A stretch of 64,000 nt of DNA from Globomyces pollinis-pini (Eukaryota; Chytridiomycota; Chytridiomycetes; Rhizophydiales; Globomycetaceae), in NCBI GenBank assembly GCA_025399215.1, contig MU621156.1:1-64000 (forward strand). Direction: 5' to 3'. The first letter of the stretch is position 1. Each line of letters opens with the position of its first letter. The position numbers were made by a program, and so were the translations under genes. This document shows positions 11,558-22,554 of the stretch, one piece after another. The notes under the pieces are model-generated. The model made no database searches. It was given only the letters and a program-made list of their open reading frames with translations, and was not told the origin of the DNA.

Positions 11558-12442
11558 ATGACTGAAACATTGCTTAATTCTGTGTTGATTGTGGGAGGAA
11601 CTGGGGGAGTTGGAAAGTACATTGTTGCTGCATTATTACAGGACCCTTTCTTTACTAATGTTGGAATCACTACTCGAAAGGCAAAAATGAACGAAAAAAA
11701 GGAAAGTCTTTTAAAATCATATGAAGAACAGGGTGTCCATGTATACATTCTTGACTATGAAGATGAAGCGTCCCTCACATCCGTTCTGAAAGAGTACACC
11801 ACTGTGGTTTCTTTCACCGACGGAGACGCATTTGGATTCAACTTGATTGATTTGGCTGGACAGGCTGGAGTCCAACGATTTGTCCCGAATGTATGGGGTG
11901 TGGACTACGTTGTAAACAACCATTTACCTTGGTTGGCACCGCGAGAGAAAATTAGAGAACGTGTAGTCTCATCTGGAATGGAATACACTGAGTTTATTGT
12001 TGGATTCTTTTTGGAGAATATATCGGTCGGCGGTGCCGTTTGGAATGGAATCAACTTGCAAGAAGGCAAAGCAACATTTTATGGAGATGATGATGCACCA
12101 ATTTCATGGACACATCGTCGAGATGCAGTAAAGTACTTTGTTGCAGCTCTCAAAAATCCATCACAATCTCGCAATCGAACTTATCGCGTTGAAGGAAGTA
12201 GGGTATCAATGAAGGCGTTGGCCGATATGTTTGACGCACGTTCTGAGAAGAAGCTGGAAAGGACATTAGTTAGTCAAGAAGAAATCATAGAAAAGAATCT
12301 GAAAATGAAACAGCCATTCGCAGTAATGGGAGGAAGTGGGACAGCGGTTGTCAATCCTAATGGAGAACCAATTGATAATGTATTGTTTGCAGATATTATT
12401 CCTACATCTGTGTCAGAGTGGTTAGTTGAAATACACCAGTGA
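11558..12442 (+). CDS. NmrA-like / isoflavone-reductase-like NAD(P)-binding protein, copy 1
   Basis: Intronless, 294 residues. The N-terminal motif VLIVGGTGGVGKYIV is the GxxGxxG Rossmann loop of NmrA/atypical SDR proteins. A cofactor-selecting region follows (GITTRKAKMNEKK). There is no YxxxK pair at the classic position, as expected for atypical SDRs that sense NAD(P) or reduce phenylpropanoid-like substrates. The ATG at 11558 aligns with the start of the tandem copy; an upstream TTG extension does not. The next gene is a close paralogue (about three quarters identical by eye), so this is a recent tandem duplication. Function unknown; a redox sensor or reductase is likely. Confidence 0.85.
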   Translation: MTETLLNSVLIVGGTGGVGKYIVAALLQDPFFTNVGITTRKAKMNEKKESLLKSYEEQGVHVYILDYEDEASLTSVLKEYTTVVSFTDGDAFGFNLIDLAGQAGVQRFVPNVWGVDYVVNNHLPWLAPREKIRERVVSSGMEYTEFIVGFFLENISVGGAVWNGINLQEGKATFYGDDDAPISWTHRRDAVKYFVAALKNPSQSRNRTYRVEGSRVSMKALADMFDARSEKKLERTLVSQEEIIEKNLKMKQPFAVMGGSGTAVVNPNGEPIDNVLFADIIPTSVSEWLVEIHQ

Positions 12443-13246
12443 TTAGTACAATTTGAAATAAACATTATCATTGCTGTTTAAATGAAAAGTATTTGCTATT
12501 TTATAAGCTTTTGTGTACATTTATGGAATGGTGATCTGGCTTAATCTCTATAAAAAGAAAGGTTAGAAGAGTTTAACTCTTACCATAATCTGACAACCAC
12601 TCCATTCTCGAATTCAAGTGCATGTAAACATTACCAATCATTAATGCTTCTGAAGTATCCTCAAATCTGATAGAAATAAAACGCTGACTATTTGTCTGAG
12701 ATCTTACACAGACTCGTAATTTAATCAAGTAACTTACTTTCTTTTATCATTTAACATGCAACAACAATCGAAATACGAAATTATGATCATTTGAGAAGTA
12801 CACATATCGACTGCTACGTAAAATATTGCCAGATAGATACAACGTACATACATCTATTGCCAACAAATTTAACAATAGTCAGAATTGGTACAACCAAAGC
12901 AATCTACCAAGCAGCCTCCTAAAGAATGAAGCAAACAATAGTCAGAATTGGTACAACCAAAGCAATCTACCAAGCAGCCTCCTAAAGAATGAAGCAAACA
13001 AGCGAAAATTGAAATCCAATTCATTTGCCCTTGGTTGTAAGTTAAGTTTATCGTGATATGTATTAAACCAAATACATTTCAACCAATGTCTATACTATTT
13101 GAATAATACTCAAAGCTTGATTTATTTTTATATTTATCTGTTAACATTCTGAACACAAAGAACATGAACTCCCAAAAAGCAACACAACGCATTTTGTTCC
13201 CAAAGTTTAAAAGGACGGAATATTATAACAATTTACATATCAAAAA
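12443..13246. promoter_or_regulatory. Intergenic region between tandem NmrA genes
   Basis: About 800 nt holding the 3' end of copy 1, the 63-bp duplication and the upstream region of copy 2. No supported ORF or RNA gene otherwise. Confidence 0.4.
12871..12996. repeat. Exact tandem duplication, 2 x 63 bp
   Basis: Two head-to-tail copies of a 63-bp unit (12871-12933 and 12934-12996), identical base for base as far as I can read, starting AACAATAGTCAGAATTGG. They lie in the 804-nt gap between the two NmrA genes. The unit length is a multiple of three and the stretch is open in one frame, but no ATG precedes it, so I do not call a gene. Exact identity implies a very recent duplication. Confidence 0.9.
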
Positions 13247-14137
13247 ATGGTTCAACAAAAGCTCGATTCTGTGTTGATTGTGGGTGGGACTGGTAAAGTC
13301 GCCAAATATATGGTCCCTGAATTGTTAAAGGATCCACACTTTACTCGCGTTGGTATCACTACTAGAGCCAACAGCATGAATGATACGAAGAAAAAGTTAC
13401 TAGATTCTTATGAAGCACAAGGTGTTCATGTTAACATACTTGATTATGAAAATGAAGCATCTCTTACATCGGTACTGGAAGAGTACACCACGGTGGTTTC
13501 TTTTGTTGAAGAGGGTGATTTCGCATTCAAAATAGTTGATTTGGCCAGTCAATCTGGAATCCAAAGGTTTGTCCCGAATGTATGGGGTGTTGACTATGTG
13601 GTAAACAATCACTTATCGTTCTTGGCAGTAAGAGAAAAAGTAAGGGAGCATATAGTCAAATGTGGAATGGAATATACCGAATTTATGGTTGGATTCTTTT
13701 TAGAGAATATATCAGTCAAAGGTGCTGCTTGGATTGGAGTCGATTTGAAAGAAGGTAAAGCAACGTTTTATGGAAACGGTGATGCACCAGTTTCGTGGAC
13801 ACATCGACGAGATGCGGTAAAATTCTTTGTAGCAGCTCTCAAAAATCCATCACAATCTCGCAATCGAACATATCGCGTCGAAGGTAGCAGAGCATCAGTA
13901 AAGGAGTTGGCAGATTTATTTGACGCTCGCTCTGAGCAGAAACTGAAGAGATCGTTGATTAGCTATGATGAAATCAGAGAAAAGAACCTAAAAATGAATG
14001 ATGAAGTTGATTTTGCGGTGATGGGAGGAAGTGGAACAGCCGTTGTCAATCCTAATGGAGAACAGCTTGATAATGCATTGTTTGCAGAAATTGTTCCTAC
14101 AACTGTATCAGAGTGGATAGTTGAATTATATCAGTGA
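13247..14137 (+). CDS. NmrA-like / isoflavone-reductase-like NAD(P)-binding protein, copy 2
   Basis: Intronless, 296 residues, start MVQQKLDSVLIVGGTGKVAK. It aligns end to end with copy 1. The Rossmann loop reads GGTGKVAKY, so the third glycine of GxxGxxG is alanine here, whereas copy 1 keeps the glycine. The substrate-side region (GMEYTEFMVGFFLENISV) and the C-terminal block (FAVMGGSGTAVVNPNGE) are nearly identical between copies. The two may differ in cofactor affinity; that is inference. A transcript start is likely in the AT-rich region around 13200. Confidence 0.85.
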   Translation: MVQQKLDSVLIVGGTGKVAKYMVPELLKDPHFTRVGITTRANSMNDTKKKLLDSYEAQGVHVNILDYENEASLTSVLEEYTTVVSFVEEGDFAFKIVDLASQSGIQRFVPNVWGVDYVVNNHLSFLAVREKVREHIVKCGMEYTEFMVGFFLENISVKGAAWIGVDLKEGKATFYGNGDAPVSWTHRRDAVKFFVAALKNPSQSRNRTYRVEGSRASVKELADLFDARSEQKLKRSLISYDEIREKNLKMNDEVDFAVMGGSGTAVVNPNGEQLDNALFAEIVPTTVSEWIVELYQ

Positions 14138-14926
14138 ATGAATGATTAATAAACACCATTCTATACGAGCACAGAGTACTTGAAGTTTGATACAGTGAGA
14201 GTTTTTGATGGACCAGTGATCTATAGCCTACAGTAAATCACAATTTGGATATTGAAAGCTGTTTGATCCGCTCACATAGCATACAAAAAAAGTATTACTG
14301 ATAGACAATCTTAGTAGCATTTTTCGATTTGATTTGTAATTCTGAGAACCTGCGCAGTTACCAAGCCACTCCATCTACGTGGGTACCTTCCAAGTTCTTT
14401 GATCTATTCCTATTTAAAATTCATCAATTTTACTACTTATATTTTAAATGAAGATTCAATCTCAAATTTCCGAACTACTGAAGTATTATTTCTGCTATTG
14501 ATGCGCCTGCGAAAGGTTATGTTGTTGGAAAGATTAGTGAAGGTGATGGAAGGATGTGCCAAAACAATGAAAGGTTTTTCGAAGTTTTATCAAGAGGTAA
14601 TATCTGGGTATCTGGGGTTTCAACTCAAAGTTTTTAGAAATTCTACCAAGATGGTAATTAATCAGCAGTCAATGCTCTCCCAATGTTCTTAAGAGGGCTT
14701 TCGAAATTGATACAGCAATATGTGGCAAGAGGCTAATTGTCTGTAAGTGAATTATCAAACTGTTGTGCCATAAGACCATCTCAAAACAGGTATTCTACAT
14801 TAATTTGACAACTTAGGCCAAGAGAAGAGAAAAGATATTCATGACGTAATGTATTCAAAAAAATAAGTTTAGGCGGTTTTGCTTGTATTTAGACATCCCT
14901 TTTTATTATTATGCAAATTGAAACAC
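14138..14926. other. Intergenic region, convergent
   Basis: About 790 nt between the NmrA copy 2 stop and the MetE stop. It contains an open stretch around 14470-14640 that reads protein-like in one frame (KGYVVGKISEGDGRMCQ) but has no ATG and no convincing splice partner. I see no RNA gene. Confidence 0.4.
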
Positions 14927-17290
14927 TTACGCAACTGGTGAGGCTCTGGCATCTTTGGCAACAGCGCACATGTTACGTAGGGCAGCTTCGGTTTCGACCC
15001 ATCCACGAGTCTTAAGACCACAATCAGGGTTGACCCATAGGAGTCCAGTCTTGATATACTTGTTGATAGCGGAAAGACGTTCTTTCATTTCAGTAGCTGG
15101 TGGGACACGAGGGGAGTGGATATCATATAAACCTGGACCGATACCATTGGTATAACCGTACTTTTCGAAAGCTCTCAAAAGCTTAAGATCAGATTTGGAG
15201 TTTTCGATAGTGATACAATCAGCATCAAGAGCTTGGATAGCTTCGAAGATATCGTTGAAATCAGAGTAACACATGTGTGTGTGGATTTGACATTCATCAG
15301 GGACATCAGTGGTTGCCAACAAGAAAGCTTTGACAGCCCAGTCGAGGTAAGCTTCTTGGTCTTCCTTCAATAAAGGTAAACCTTCACGAATAGCAGGCTA
15401 ATTTTGTTAAAAAAGATTTATGTTACCTCATCGATTTGGATAGCTGGGATACCGGCCTTAGCAAGATCAGAGACTTCCTTTCTTAAAGCAAGAGCAATTT
15501 GGTTGGTGGTGACACTTCGAGGTTGATCATCACGGACGAATGACCAACAGAGCATAGTAACTGGACCAGTAAGCATACCCTTCATTGGCAATTTGGTAAG
15601 GGATTGGGCGTAGACGGAAGTTTCAACAGTCATGGCCAAAGGACGGGAAACGTCACCGAAAATAATTGGTGGTTTAACACATCGGGAACCATAAGATTGA
15701 ACCCAACCGTATTGAGAGAAAACATATCCCTTCAAGTTTTCACCGAAGTATTCAACCATATCGTTTCTTTCGAATTCACCGTGGACGAGCATATCAAGAC
15801 CGACTTGTTCTTGGAATCTGACAGTCTTTTCGATTTCCTTGTTGATGAATTCGTTGTATTGAGCCAAAGTAGTTTCACCCTTTTTGAATTTTTGACGGGC
15901 AACACGGACTTCTTTGGTTTGTGGGAAGGAACCGACAGTGGTAGTTGGGTAAAGTGGAAGGTTCAACTTCTTTTGTTGCTTAGCAGCACGAACTTCGAAA
16001 ACGGATTGACGTTTGAACATAGCAGGGGTGACAGCCTTGAGTTCAGCTTGAACTTCAGGGTTGTGGATCAATGGGGAAGTACGACGGGATTCAACACAAG
16101 CGGCGTTTTCAGCAAGAGCGGCACTGACAGATCCAGGAGCATTAATTTCAGCAACGATAGTTGAGATTTCGTTCAACTTTTGTACAGCGAAAGACATCCA
16201 GGATTTGATGTTAACATCCAATTTAACTTCACTTTCAAGAGAATGTGGAGTGTGGAGTAAAGAGCAGGATGGGGAAACGATAACGCGATCAGTTCCAACG
16301 ACAGCAACGGCTTTCTTGACAGTTTCGATAGATTTAGCCAAGTTGTTCTTCCAGACATTACGTCCGTCAACAACACCAACAGATACAATGATGTTGGAGT
16401 TCTTGACTCTATTTACAACGATTTCAACATCAGCTGGGGCACGGACAGCATCGATGTGAAGGGCTTGGATTGGAAGGTCAGCAACGAATTCAAGGTTAGA
16501 TGAGTAGCGACCGAAGTATGAGGCAAGGAAAACCTTCAATCCAGGGACAGCCTTGGTGATAGTGGTGTAAGCCTTTTCGAAGTATCCTTTGTAAGCAGCT
16601 GGTCGGTCAAGGGAAAGGATTGGTTCATCAAGTTGAACCCATTCAGCACCGGCATCACGTAACTTAGTTAAAAGTTCAATGTAAACTGGTAAAAGAGAAT
16701 CCAAAAGAGTCAATTGATCAAAGTCTTGTGAAGTAGTGCTTGATGGTTTACCAAGGGCAAGGAATGAGACAGGTCCAAGGACAACAGGTCTGGTTTGAAT
16801 TCCAAGAGCCTTAGCTTCATTGTATTGATCAATTGGTTTAGTATCTTGAAGGAAGAATTTGGATTCTGGGGAGAATTCACCAACAATGTAATGGTAGTTG
16901 GTATCGAACCATTTCTTCATTTCCATAGCAGGAACATCAATACCTTCTTCAGGGCGTTGTAAACCACGACCCATAGCGAAGTACTTATCAGTCTTGGAAG
17001 GGATAGATTGGTATCTTTGTGGAATGGCACCAAAAACGAAAAGGTGGTCCAAAACGTGATCATAGAGGGAAGCATCATTGGATGGAATAAATTGAGTTCC
17101 AGCATTCTTTTGGATGTTCCAGTGAAGGGCACGAATTTCCTAAAGATTAGATGTGATTAAATCGATTTACCTTAGCACCATTCAAGAGAGCTGATTCATC
17201 GATCTTCTTTGACCAGAAGCTTTCGACAAGTTTCTTCAATTCACGGTTACCTCCCATTCTTGGGAATCCTAAGTTTGATGATGAGACCAT
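14927..17290 (-). CDS. MET6: Cobalamin-independent methionine synthase
   Basis: Three exons, introns of 29 and 31 nt, about 767 residues, the normal length for fungal Met6/bacterial MetE. It transfers a methyl group from 5-methyltetrahydropteroyl-triglutamate to homocysteine, giving methionine in the cytosol. Visible motifs: [13 protein letters not shown] at the N-terminus; [10 protein letters not shown]; the C-terminal barrel with IQIDEPAIREG; the zinc ligands in [12 protein letters not shown] and in [12 protein letters not shown]. The splice after IDE restores the very conserved IDEPA motif across the intron, which confirms the model. Codon choice here is cleaner (GGT, AAG, CCA) than in its neighbours, as expected for a highly expressed gene. 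Confidence 0.97.
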
Positions 17291-17789
17291 TATTTGCAAT
17301 TGTTTAGATCTACCATAAGATTGATTAGTTTATATGTAAAAAGTTGAGCCAAGCCACAGAGTCTGGGTGGCTTTTACATAGTGGATTTGTAAGCAAGATC
17401 TTACATTTTTCAAGCCACTGAATGATGATTTATAATCCACCACTCATGCTGATGTAATCAATGGTATTCATGTCAGTCGCGTTCAATGTTAAAAAACTAT
17501 TTAAATAAACAATCATTGGTTCATACATCAATGCATGCATGAATGAATGCATGGTTATACCATTATGTTCTTAACACGAATTGATTATGCATTCATCCCT
17601 TACTGCATTGAAAAGTTTATTGTTCAATCGTATGTCTGTTATGGCACTATCATAAAAGTTCAAGCGTGTATTCAAAATTATATTACAATCATTAGCCTTC
17701 AATAGTCGAATAATCATATCTCAAGATACTATTTCTTTAAACTACACGATATAGAAAATTGAAATGAGAATCTTTTTCCATCAGATTTC
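17291..17789. promoter_or_regulatory. Divergent intergenic region
   Basis: About 500 nt between the MetE start and the acid phosphatase start. It contains a palindromic ATGCATGCAT/GAATGAATGCAT cluster near 17532-17552. No ORF of note. Confidence 0.4.
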
Positions 17790-19151
17790 ATGACATTTGT
17801 AAACGAAACGACAACCAGTTACCCGTCAAATCTGGCTTTGAAAGGATTGGTATTTATTCATCGACATGGTGCTCGATCTCCTATATTCACAAACAAACAT
17901 TTCCCTTCGATTGCATCTTGGAGTCATTGTCATTCATTACCAGGATTTTACAAAGCATTTCACACAATCAAAAGTAATTGTCAAATTCTTATCTTTAGAT
18001 GATCATGTAGAATTAGACATGGACTTTCATGGGGATAATGCTTTGAAGGAATTGGAAGCCCAACTTGAAAAAGTCAAGGGAATAGATTGCTTCCCTGGTC
18101 AATTGACAGATGAAGGAAAAAAGGGTATGGAATCAATAGGAAAAGAATTCAGAACTAAATATGTGGAGCAACTGGGTTTCTTACCTAAGAACTGGAATGT
18201 CGAATCCAGTGATATTTCACTACGATCAACTAATTATTTACGAACAATAGAATCTCTACAGTTTTTATTAAACGGAATTTATCCAAATATTAAATCAAAT
18301 GGAATCCCAAAAGTCATCGTTAAGGAAAGTAAAGATGAATCAATGTATCCAAACCCAACGTGTGATTCAATGACAGCAGTAATTTAATTAGATTATGAAT
18401 GTTAGGATACAAAAGTATTGCGAGATGCGTATAATGAAAAGCACCAACATCGTTTGATATCCGTACTCAACCCATTATCATCGTGGCATACAATGGAGAA
18501 TACTTCGAATGCAAACAAATCATATCGGTTATATGACATGTTATCATGTTTAATGGGGAACTCAGTTGACTTTCCTGAAGGTGTAACTGAAAACCATTAT
18601 GGTGAATTAGAATCCCTCACAGTTGATGTAAAGATGGTTATAATAACGCTAGTTATGGGCTAGATTGTATGAAAAAGATGATCATTTTACTAGACGAGCT
18701 ATTGGAAGATTTCTTCCAGAGATGGTGAAATCCTTTCAAGACTTGTATCAATCAAAGCCAAACACACCTAAACTATCCATATTTTCTGGTCATGATTCGT
18801 AATTAAATCTATAATGTGATACATAGAACATTAATTCCCATTCTGATTTCAATGAAGGCGTTTCAAGGTTCTTACCCCAGATTTGGTGCCAATATCACAC
18901 TCGAATACTTTGAAAACATATCACCTATTTCAAAACTATTTTCCCCAAAAGAATCGTACATACGTATGTTGTATAATGGAACCCCATTGAAGATCCCTGC
19001 TTGTCAAGCTAAAGGTTCACATTACAAAAAAGATGAGAGTTTATGTACGTTCCAAGCGTTTATGAAGCAAGTAGAGAACATGAGTTTGACTGAAAGTGAA
19101 TATCAAGCTGCGTGTCATTCGGATGTTAAAGTTGTTCCTGATTGGGATTAA
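17790..19151 (+). CDS. Histidine acid phosphatase (lysophosphatidic acid phosphatase-like)
   Basis: Five exons, introns of 25, 27, 25 and 28 nt (first at 17974-17998), about 418 residues. The catalytic motif RHGARSP occurs near residue 28 (VFIHRHGARSP), and the proton-donor motif HD appears near residue 300 (FSGHDSTLIP) only after the last intron is removed. GQLTDEGKKGMESIG and RSTNYLRTIESL are typical of branch-2 histidine acid phosphatases such as ACP6. They hydrolyse phosphomonoesters. No clear signal peptide is visible at this start, so it may act inside the cell, as lysophosphatidic acid phosphatases do. An ATG at 17764 is out of frame. Confidence 0.9.
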
Positions 19152-19311
19152 TGAATTAAAAATTACCATTACACCATACTATATTTTTTGAATTCTTATA
19201 GTCTATAGAGGGATATAGCATCGATAAGACACTTCTAATCGTGTTATTTTTCTTGATCAACAAATTGAGAGAGATGAAGATGATGAATTTAAACTCTTTT
19301 CATTTCTTTCC

Positions 19312-19966
19312 ATGACCACCAATGATGAATCCAATACTGTAGTTGCAACTGGATTCTGGCCAGCTTATCTAGCATCTCTAGAAACCAGACCAGTAGCTAC
19401 TAAAGCAGCAACTTCTGGATGTCTTTATGGACTACAAGAGATCATAGCACTTTTAGTCACTCGAACAATCAATCAACAAAGTGCATTGAAAACATTGAAA
19501 ATGATTCTTTATGGTAATTCTAATATACTAACCTATCCAGGATTCTTTGTTAGTGGTCCATTAGGTCATTACCTATTTACGATCTTGGAAAAAACATTCA
19601 ATGGAAAGACTGGTGCTTTATTTGGAATCTTGAAATTACTATCGTCAAATTTATTGATCTCTCCTACATTGAATGCATGTTACCTCTATGCCATAGCCAA
19701 TTTTTCCGGCGCAAACCATCGTCAAGCAATTCAAATAGTTAAACAACGATTATTCGGAATGGTATGCTGATTAGTTTAATCATTGTTAGATGAAAATTAG
19801 TTGGGTTGTCTTTCCATTGGTTCAAACTTATGCATTCAAGAATTTACAACCTTCTCAATGGTTACCGTTTTTCAATTTTGTAGCCTTTTTATTCGGGACG
19901 TTTATCAATATTCAAGCTAAATTGGAAGCAAAGCGTAAAGCAGTGAATGATTCCAAGAAGAAATAG
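19312..19966 (+). CDS. Mpv17/PMP22 family membrane protein
   Basis: Two exons joined by a 28-nt intron give 208 residues. It has several moderately hydrophobic helices, a conserved early P and G pattern (WPAYLASLETRPVATKA), GPLGHYLF in the middle, and the family's C-terminal signature WVVFPLVQTYAFKNL followed by another helix. Members (Mpv17, Sym1, PXMP2) sit in the inner mitochondrial or peroxisomal membrane and form small-solute channels. The C-terminus is basic (AKRKAVNDSKKK). Organelle cannot be decided from sequence. Confidence 0.85.
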
Positions 19967-20101
19967 TAGAGTTAAAGTGGTTATTTATCCAATAAACTTT
20001 ATCCAATCATCCCTTCCACATTACAGTTTCCTATAGGTATGTTAGTTTCTGAATACCATGAAGAAATAGAAATTGCAGATTGTGTAATAGATATATTAAG
20101 A

Positions 20102-21289
20102 TTAGTACGTGTTATCTTCCGAATAACGAATATTAATAGGATTGTTTGACCAACGATTTTCTTTAGCTTTTCCGAATTGCAGCATTCTAGTTCTTCCTTT
20201 GAGCGGTGCAGCCAAATCTCCAGATGCAGGAGAATACAGACGATGGGAAGTTGATATGGTGGACCTTTTACCTTGAATAGAACTAAGATCACTGACTCTA
20301 TAGCTGGTGTTCGATGTAACATCACTGGAAGGAGATGGTGGGGAAGCGAAATTAGGTAAGTTAGCAGTAGAATAAACGCTCAATAGATATGGATGAGTTT
20401 TAACCATTTCACTAACATTTATCGCAGTGTCTGTTCCTGTGACTTGGGATACAAGACTGATATTGTCGGAATCATGATCTGATTGAATAGAACCAGCATA
20501 AGATTGAAGTTCTACACCAGAAACAATTGACATGGTTTTTGCAATACGTCCACTCTGAGATACTGTTCCAACATTTCCTTCCACTTGAGTTACATCAACC
20601 TTTGTGTTGTTTACAGAGAGTCGTGAAAATCTATTCATCATTCCAGCCAAAGATGTCGATTGTCGTTCTGTATCTTCAAGATCTTCTCTTGGTTTTCGTC
20701 TTAAACAACAACACATGTAGAGTAAGATCAACAGGATGATTGCACCAATAATTATCACCCATATCAATGGACTTTTAGCTAATTGCAAAATGTCAGATTC
20801 ATTGCTTGTGCTGGAGGAAGCTGTTGTGGTACTAGTACTGACTGCACCTTCAGCTCCTACCAAAGTCGGATAGTTTGATAGAGCAGGTAAAATAGATGTT
20901 ACAGACATGGTAACAGTAACAGTACGAGTGTCAATTGATGGTGTTGCACTGGAAGCAAATGTACTTGTACGATCTAAAGAGGTATTTAATGTTTTAGTGA
21001 TGTCTATTGAGGTGATGGTATTGGCAGGTTTATTATCATTGTTTGGGGGTTGATCCGGGATTTTAGTTGGAGGTTGATCCGGGATTTTAGTTGGGGGTTG
21101 ATTTTGATTTTGGTTATTTGATGGACTTAGAGTTTGTGATACAGGAGGATTAGGAGGACCAGGAAAAGGCCCAGGTAGAGGGAGTGGGGGTTTTTGATTT
21201 GGTGTGGGTATTTTGTAAGGATGCTGATGGGGTTGTTTGTAGCTAGGAGTCTGTACGGGTCGCAAACCATTCTCGAATTGATTTGACAT
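20102..21289 (-). CDS. Single-pass membrane protein with proline-rich N-terminal region
   Basis: 395 residues, intronless as modelled. Residues 1-90 are rich in P, Q and N, with a short duplicated PPTKIPDQ unit. Residues 90-165 are rich in S and T and probably O-glycosylated. One transmembrane helix follows at about 173-193 (SPLIWVIIIGAIILLILLYM), then CCCLRRKPRED, likely palmitoylated. The cytosolic tail is about 200 residues, Ser-rich. The layout is that of a wall or surface sensor (Wsc/Mid2-like), but I see no WSC domain. No signal peptide at this ATG. An upstream exon at 21328-21366 could join in frame through a 35-nt intron and add MRHSSLGSFWLLF. Confidence 0.7.
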   Translation of the reverse strand: MSNQFENGLRPVQTPSYKQPHQHPYKIPTPNQKPPLPLPGPFPGPPNPPVSQTLSPSNNQNQNQPPTKIPDQPPTKIPDQPPNNDNKPANTITSIDITKTLNTSLDRTSTFASSATPSIDTRTVTVTMSVTSILPALSNYPTLVGAEGAVSTSTTTASSSTSNESDILQLAKSPLIWVIIIGAIILLILLYMCCCLRRKPREDLEDTERQSTSLAGMMNRFSRLSVNNTKVDVTQVEGNVGTVSQSGRIAKTMSIVSGVELQSYAGSIQSDHDSDNISLVSQVTGTDTAINVSEMVKTHPYLLSVYSTANLPNFASPPSPSSDVTSNTSYRVSDLSSIQGKRSTISTSHRLYSPASGDLAAPLKGRTRMLQFGKAKENRWSNNPINIRYSEDNTY

Positions 21290-21503
21290 TTTCTAAAAAT
21301 CAAAGTTATCCATAGAATTTGGCAGACGAATAAGAGCCAGAAGGAGCCTAATGATGAATGTCTCATTCAAGTGTGTGAGCCATGAAGCCCCACTTTAGAA
21401 ACACGCATCTGTGACGTGTTTTACAATTCAATAAAATTTTGAAGTCTGTTTTTAAATCCAATTTGAATCTAATCTTTATCGTCAATTTTTATTTAACCAT
21501 TTT

Positions 21504-22313
21504 CTATACGAGTTTGAGTGCCAATAGGTAGGTGGAATAAGCTCCCAATAACGCCAATAACACTAAAAATGCTAAAAACCATGGCATTTGATACATGTAT
21601 AAATCATATAAATGACCTAAATAATTCAAAATCACTTTGGATGTTAATTTAGATTCTCCTGCCGTTCTGACTCCAAATACTATAGGTACTTCTGCATGGT
21701 TACGTACTCCAGACTTCACATATGTTTCTAAACAGATCTTGAATCCAATAGGGTTGATGTTTCTTGCTCTCAAGAAAGCACCTTTTTGAATCCCAAAGAA
21801 ACCAGTCATTGGGTCAGATAACGGAGTTAAAGGTCTAGCAAGCAACCTAGCACCACTGGAAATAATTCTTCTGTATAATGGCCAATCCTTATCAATCGAA
21901 TGTCCTCCAGCGTATCGTGTTCCAATAGCAAATTCCTCTTCCCTCAAAGCTTGAATGAGAGCTGGGACCTTTTCTGGAGGATGTTGTAAATCAGCATCCA
22001 TACAAATAAGTATATCTGTAGCTCTAGCATCATTGAATCCGGCCAACACGGCAGAAGACAACCCACGCTCTTTAGTTCGAACAATGATCTTGACATTATA
22101 CTTTGGAGATAAAGCATCAATAGTTTCTTTAGACCCATCGTTTGAGTTATCGTCTACAATAATTAATTCAGTAGATTTATCCAAATGTTCTTTTTCCAGT
22201 GCAGCAAATAGTCGTTCAGTAAGTGGTTTTAGGTTCGACTGTTCCTTGTAGGTGGGAACGATGATGGATGTTTGGATAGGCGACCCTTTGGTAGCAGCTC
22301 TTGTTTGGACCAT
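21504..22313 (-). CDS. DPM1: Dolichol-phosphate mannosyltransferase, yeast type with C-terminal anchor
   Basis: 269 residues, intronless. It makes dolichyl-phosphate-mannose from GDP-mannose at the ER, the donor for N-glycans, O-mannosylation and GPI anchors. GT2 motifs are clear: TSIIVPTYKEQSNL, IIVDDNSNDGS, ICMDADLQHPPE, RYAGG, and LSDPMTGFFG. A hydrophobic C-terminus (WFLAFLVLLALLGAYSTYLL) anchors the protein, as in Saccharomyces Dpm1; human-type and fission-yeast-type Dpm1 lack it and need Dpm3. The start MVQTRAATKG was preferred over an in-frame upstream extension beginning MNHNHMS, since the family starts near here. It fits with the GPI proteins nearby. Confidence 0.95.
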   Translation of the reverse strand: MVQTRAATKGSPIQTSIIVPTYKEQSNLKPLTERLFAALEKEHLDKSTELIIVDDNSNDGSKETIDALSPKYNVKIIVRTKERGLSSAVLAGFNDARATDILICMDADLQHPPEKVPALIQALREEEFAIGTRYAGGHSIDKDWPLYRRIISSGARLLARPLTPLSDPMTGFFGIQKGAFLRARNINPIGFKICLETYVKSGVRNHAEVPIVFGVRTAGESKLTSKVILNYLGHLYDLYMYQMPWFLAFLVLLALLGAYSTYLLALKLV

Positions 22314-22554
22314 CTGATAGTAAATCACAAAAGAAAAAAAGCATTTCGCGGTTGTTTTTTTAAGGTGCCACAACATGTAATAATCACATATTGACATATG
22401 ATTGTGATTCAATCTAATATCTGATGCATACAGAAATTATAGATTGATCCATATACTGAAATATTATCTTATCATTAGATTTGGGTACGTATTTTCAATC
22501 ATCACAAATTAGATTTGATAAAGGTGTATATTATTATCACTATAACAATATATC

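Noticed and set aside
12826..13056. Open frame over the 63-bp duplication as a gene with a 21-residue repeat
   Set aside because: It begins at a TTG, no ATG or splice partner is visible, and the composition looks non-coding.
14470..14640. Protein-like frame (KGYVVGKISEGDGRMCQ) downstream of NmrA copy 2
   Set aside because: No start codon, in-frame TGA just upstream, no second exon found. It may be a gene fossil but the evidence is too thin.
15604..16459. Plus-strand open frames of 130-186 codons inside MetE
   Set aside because: Antisense shadows of a strongly biased coding gene; no domain and no splice logic.
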